Below are positions 61,672 through 64,000 of a stretch of 64,000 nt of DNA, in pieces. The notes under the pieces are model-generated. The model was not told where the DNA came from, did not search any database, and saw nothing but the letters and a program-made list of their open reading frames with translations. Made by a program: the position numbers and the translations under genes. The stretch comes from Synechococcus sp. CCY 0621. Its GTDB lineage: Bacteria > Cyanobacteriota > Cyanobacteriia > PCC-6307 > Cyanobiaceae. Location: the NCBI RefSeq assembly GCF_019038465.1, contig NZ_JAFKRH010000005.1, positions 1-64,000 of the forward strand. Direction: 5' to 3'. Within the stretch, counting starts at the first letter, position 1; every line of letters begins with the position of its first letter.

Positions 61672-61717
61672 GGGTTCAGGTGCCAGCTCGGCCGGTGCGT
61701 TGGTGGGTGGGCGTGCC

Positions 61718-61930
61718 TCAGACCGAGGCGTCGAGGGCGGGGGCCAGATCGATGCTGAGTTCGGCCAGCAGATCGGCAGCCAGCTGATCGCTGGAATCGG
61801 TGCTGATCTCGGCAGACTCAGGTGCCATCATCGCTTCAGGTGCCTGACCACGGCCGCCAGCCATCGCCGGGGCGAAAAAAGCGAGGGCCAGACCCACCAT
61901 CAGGGCGAAAAAGAAGGACAGGGCTCGCAT
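61718..61930 (-). CDS. Small secreted protein
   Basis: This 70-residue protein has a clear signal peptide (LSFFFALMVGLALAFFAPAMA, residues 4-24). A short mature part follows (SAEISTDSSDQLAADLLAEL). No cysteine or motif stands out. It is divergent from the RDD protein gene. Function unknown. Confidence 0.5.
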   Translation of the reverse strand: MRALSFFFALMVGLALAFFAPAMAGGRGQAPEAMMAPESAEISTDSSDQLAADLLAELSIDLAPALDASV

Positions 61931-62004
61931 GGGCCAGGGGGCAAATCAAACCTGTCCTAACACCGCTCTGGTCATTGCCGCTGTCCTGACGGGAAGATGG
62001 CTCC

Positions 62005-62460
62005 ATGGCCAGCCGTGTTCCCTCCCCAGACCCGTCCGTGGTGTATGCGGGATTCTGGATTCGCACGGCCGCCTCGCTGATCGATTCGGTGCTGATGCTG
62101 CTCATCACGGCCCCCTTTCCTTTGCTGCTCTTTGTCCTTCCCAGCGAAACGGCTGTGCTTGGACTCAGCACGGTGTTCTCGGCCCTGCTGGTGATCCTGT
62201 TCTGGCGTTGGAAGCAGGGCACCCCCGGCAAGTTGCTGTTGCGCCTGCGGATCGTGGATGCCGATGGCGGCGCTGAGCCTGACCTGCGCCAATGGTGCCT
62301 GCGTTATGTCGGCTACGTCCTGTCCACCGTGCCCCTGCTGCTGGGATTCTTCTGGGTGCTCTGGGATCCCCGCTGCCAGGGATGGCACGACAAGCTCGCC
62401 GGCACGGTGGTGATCCATGCACCCCAGCGGCAAGCCTCGGTTTCCCGTCCCAGGACGTAG
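62005..62460 (+). CDS. RDD-family membrane protein
   Basis: This 151-residue protein has three helices. YAGFWIRTAASLIDSVLML holds the Arg and Asp of RDD, WKQGTPGKLLLRLRIVDADG is the loop, and WDPRCQGWHDKLAGTVVI is the end motif. RDD proteins may transport ions or organic solutes. It probably stands alone. Confidence 0.85.
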   Translation: MASRVPSPDPSVVYAGFWIRTAASLIDSVLMLLITAPFPLLLFVLPSETAVLGLSTVFSALLVILFWRWKQGTPGKLLLRLRIVDADGGAEPDLRQWCLRYVGYVLSTVPLLLGFFWVLWDPRCQGWHDKLAGTVVIHAPQRQASVSRPRT

Positions 62461-62505
62461 GCCGGGAATGCTGGTTCTGGATCCTCTCCCCTGCCGTCCT
62501 TGGCC

Positions 62506-63213
62506 ATGACCGCTGCTTCTCGCGATCCCCTGGATGAGGCGATCGCTGCCCGCCGGAGCCAGGACCCCCTGGTGGGCGCCAAGATCGGCGCCGAAGAGGT
62601 CAGCCGCCGGCTGCTGCAGGCCATGGCCACGGACAAGGGCGTGCATGTCGAATCGCTGCTGGCCGTTTGCGGCGCCCTGGCGGGCCACGCCTGGCAGGCG
62701 AGCCTGAGGGCCCGCGCCCGCGCGGTGGGCCAGATGGAGCCGGAGGGACTGCACGTGGTCGGCACCCAGAACGGGGGCTCATTCCTTGTTGGTGAAGGGC
62801 TGGCCCAGGGGCTGTTCCAGGATCGCTACTCCACCTGGGGCCTGGCGGCCGCCGCCGCCCAGCAGGCGGGTTGCTCGGCTTTGCCGGATCCGATGGCGCT
62901 GTGGCGTCACGGCATGGACAGCCTGGGCCAGGACAGCTTCGGTGTGCCGCAGGTGCCCAGCCGGCACAGGCCTTCGCCGGACTCCCTGCAGTCGTTGGCG
63001 AGCCTCTGGCCGGCCCTGCTGCCGATGGTGCTGCGCTTCTGCCCGGACCCGGCGGAATGGCCGATCCTGTACGGCCTGCTGGCCCAGAAGGCCATCACCA
63101 TGGGACGGGAGGTGATTGATCCCTGTCTGGCCCTGCGGATCGTGATGGACACCGCCATCGCCAACGCCATGGTGATCCTGCCGGAGGCCACGGAGACTCC
63201 TGCCGGGACCTGA
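62506..63213 (+). CDS. Conserved hypothetical protein
   Basis: This 235-residue, mostly helical soluble protein includes VHVESLLAVCGALAGHAWQA, YSTWGLAAAAAQQAGC and a C-terminal EVIDPCLALRIVMDTAIANA. I do not recognise the family. The frame has strong GC bias and no break. It is followed by an M23 peptidase gene 84 bases later. Confidence 0.6.
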   Translation: MTAASRDPLDEAIAARRSQDPLVGAKIGAEEVSRRLLQAMATDKGVHVESLLAVCGALAGHAWQASLRARARAVGQMEPEGLHVVGTQNGGSFLVGEGLAQGLFQDRYSTWGLAAAAAQQAGCSALPDPMALWRHGMDSLGQDSFGVPQVPSRHRPSPDSLQSLASLWPALLPMVLRFCPDPAEWPILYGLLAQKAITMGREVIDPCLALRIVMDTAIANAMVILPEATETPAGT

Positions 63214-63297
63214 GTTGTCCACCGAACGGCGGCGATGCCTTGGCAGCAACGCCAGGGGGCGTTACCAAGGCCTTCACGGCTCTATGGAACAAGGCGG

Positions 63298-63981
63298 ATG
63301 GCCTCCCGGTTTCGACGCGTTCTGAGCGCCCTGGCATGGCCCTGGCTGGTGCCGTTGTCGCTGCTGCCGCTGCCTGTGCTGGCCACGGGCGAGCTGCCGC
63401 CCCGGCCGACGGAGGTTCCTCTGGAGGTGCCGGTGGGGGAACTCGGACAGAACGACCGCCTGCCGGAGTCGCTGCGCGACCGCTACCGGCCGGCCGCCAC
63501 CGGGGCGGTCCCGGCCCTGCAGGCCGGGGCCCTCGGCTACCCCCTGGGGCAGCGCCCCACGGAACAGGCCTCCTTCGGCTGGCGGCTGGCCGACTCCCGC
63601 AACGCCTGGCGGATGCACACCGGTCTCGATCTGATCGTCCCGGAGGGTACGCCGGTGTTCTCCGTGCTGCCGGGCACCGTGCGCCTGGTGGATGAGGTCG
63701 GTGGCTACGGGCTGCTCGTGGTGGTCGACCATGGCCTGGGTTGGCAGAGCCTTTACGCCCACCTGCTGGATGTGGCGGTTCTGCCGGGCGACACCCTGGC
63801 CGCGGGCCAGAGCCTCGGTCGGGTGGGCAGCAGCGGCTCGGCCAGCACGGCCCACTTGCATTTCGAGTGGCGCCAGAGGCGGCAGGGGCGACTGGTGGCC
63901 GTGGACCCCTCGCCCCTGCTGCAACCGATCGATACGGGAGCCTCCGTGGCGGGACGGGCGCCCCTGCCGCCGCTGCCCTGA
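63298..63981 (+). CDS. M23 metallopeptidase (LytM type)
   Basis: This 227-residue exported protein has a signal peptide (VLSALAWPWLVPLSLLPLPVLA). The C-terminal peptidase domain has zinc ligands in MHTGLDLIVPEG (His, Asp) and TAHLHFEWRQ (His-x-His), and SLYAHLLDVAVLPGDTLAAG is typical. It cuts peptide cross-links in peptidoglycan or activates amidases. The ATG is at 63298 and the frame ends 19 bases before the window edge. Confidence 0.88.
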   Translation: MASRFRRVLSALAWPWLVPLSLLPLPVLATGELPPRPTEVPLEVPVGELGQNDRLPESLRDRYRPAATGAVPALQAGALGYPLGQRPTEQASFGWRLADSRNAWRMHTGLDLIVPEGTPVFSVLPGTVRLVDEVGGYGLLVVVDHGLGWQSLYAHLLDVAVLPGDTLAAGQSLGRVGSSGSASTAHLHFEWRQRRQGRLVAVDPSPLLQPIDTGASVAGRAPLPPLP

Positions 63982-64000
63982 GCCCCTGGGCCGTTCCCCT

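Overview
The window comes from a GC-rich picocyanobacterium of the Cyanobium/freshwater Synechococcus type. It carries psbA (D1), petC (Rieske protein), a phycocyanin beta subunit, a high-light-inducible protein, type III glutamine synthetase glnN, and several small families typical of cyanobacteria (DUF2808, DUF3122, DUF4079, Tll0287-like). Genes are tightly packed on both strands, with many 4-base ATGA overlaps. No rRNA, tRNA, CRISPR array or intact insertion sequence was seen.

Region 1 (about 0.5-17 kb) reads as a low-oxygen and sulfide island. A minus-strand operon encodes a persulfide dioxygenase-rhodanese fusion, a membrane rhodanese, a TauE/SafE transporter and an OsmC-like protein. 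It is divergent from an ArsR-family repressor, which is followed end to end by a sulfide:quinone reductase. Nearly identical inverted repeats lie in the operon/arsR spacer, and a related repeat lies upstream of the reductase. Next come an inward-rectifier K+ channel, a Rieske protein, a Tll0287-like monoheme protein with a DUF4079 membrane protein, and a psbA encoding D1 with all three hallmark substitutions of low-oxygen D1' (Ala80, Leu158, Ala286). After a 1.5-kb gene graveyard come L-lactate dehydrogenase, heme oxygenase and oxygen-independent coproporphyrinogen oxidase (HemN). Together these cover sulfide removal, a D1 variant, oxygen-independent tetrapyrrole synthesis and fermentation.

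Region 2 (17-27.6 kb) holds an amt-PII pair whose PII protein lacks the usual T-loop modification residues, a solitary cpcB with its own terminator, a GST-like protein, small conserved proteins, an FAD monooxygenase and glnN.

Region 3 (27.6-30.5 kb) is an electrophile-response cluster: pirin, FMN reductase, old yellow enzyme and a divergent HxlR regulator. A cellulose-synthase-like glycosyltransferase follows.

Region 4 (33-45.2 kb) is nitrogen-related. One uncharacterised cluster has a glutamine-synthetase-like ligase, an alpha/beta hydrolase, a membrane desaturase and a TIM-barrel protein. A second is a guanidine-use cluster: a guanidine-I riboswitch, guanidine hydrolase gdmH, nickel chaperones hypA and hypB, a glnT-type ligase, an ABC importer and a Rieske oxygenase.

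Region 5 (45.2-53.6 kb) holds two tandem 52-residue paralogous small proteins, PPK2, a large CPBP protease-like protein, a rhomboid protease, an AEC transporter, a prohibitin-like protein, a 2-oxoglutarate oxygenase and an Hli protein.

Region 6 (53.7-59.6 kb) is a sucrose operon, sucrose-phosphate synthase, sucrose-phosphate phosphatase, fructokinase and amylosucrase, that is clearly richer in A+T than its surroundings and was probably acquired. The remainder (59.6-64 kb) encodes a lytic transglycosylase, membrane proteins, a J-domain protein and an M23 peptidase.
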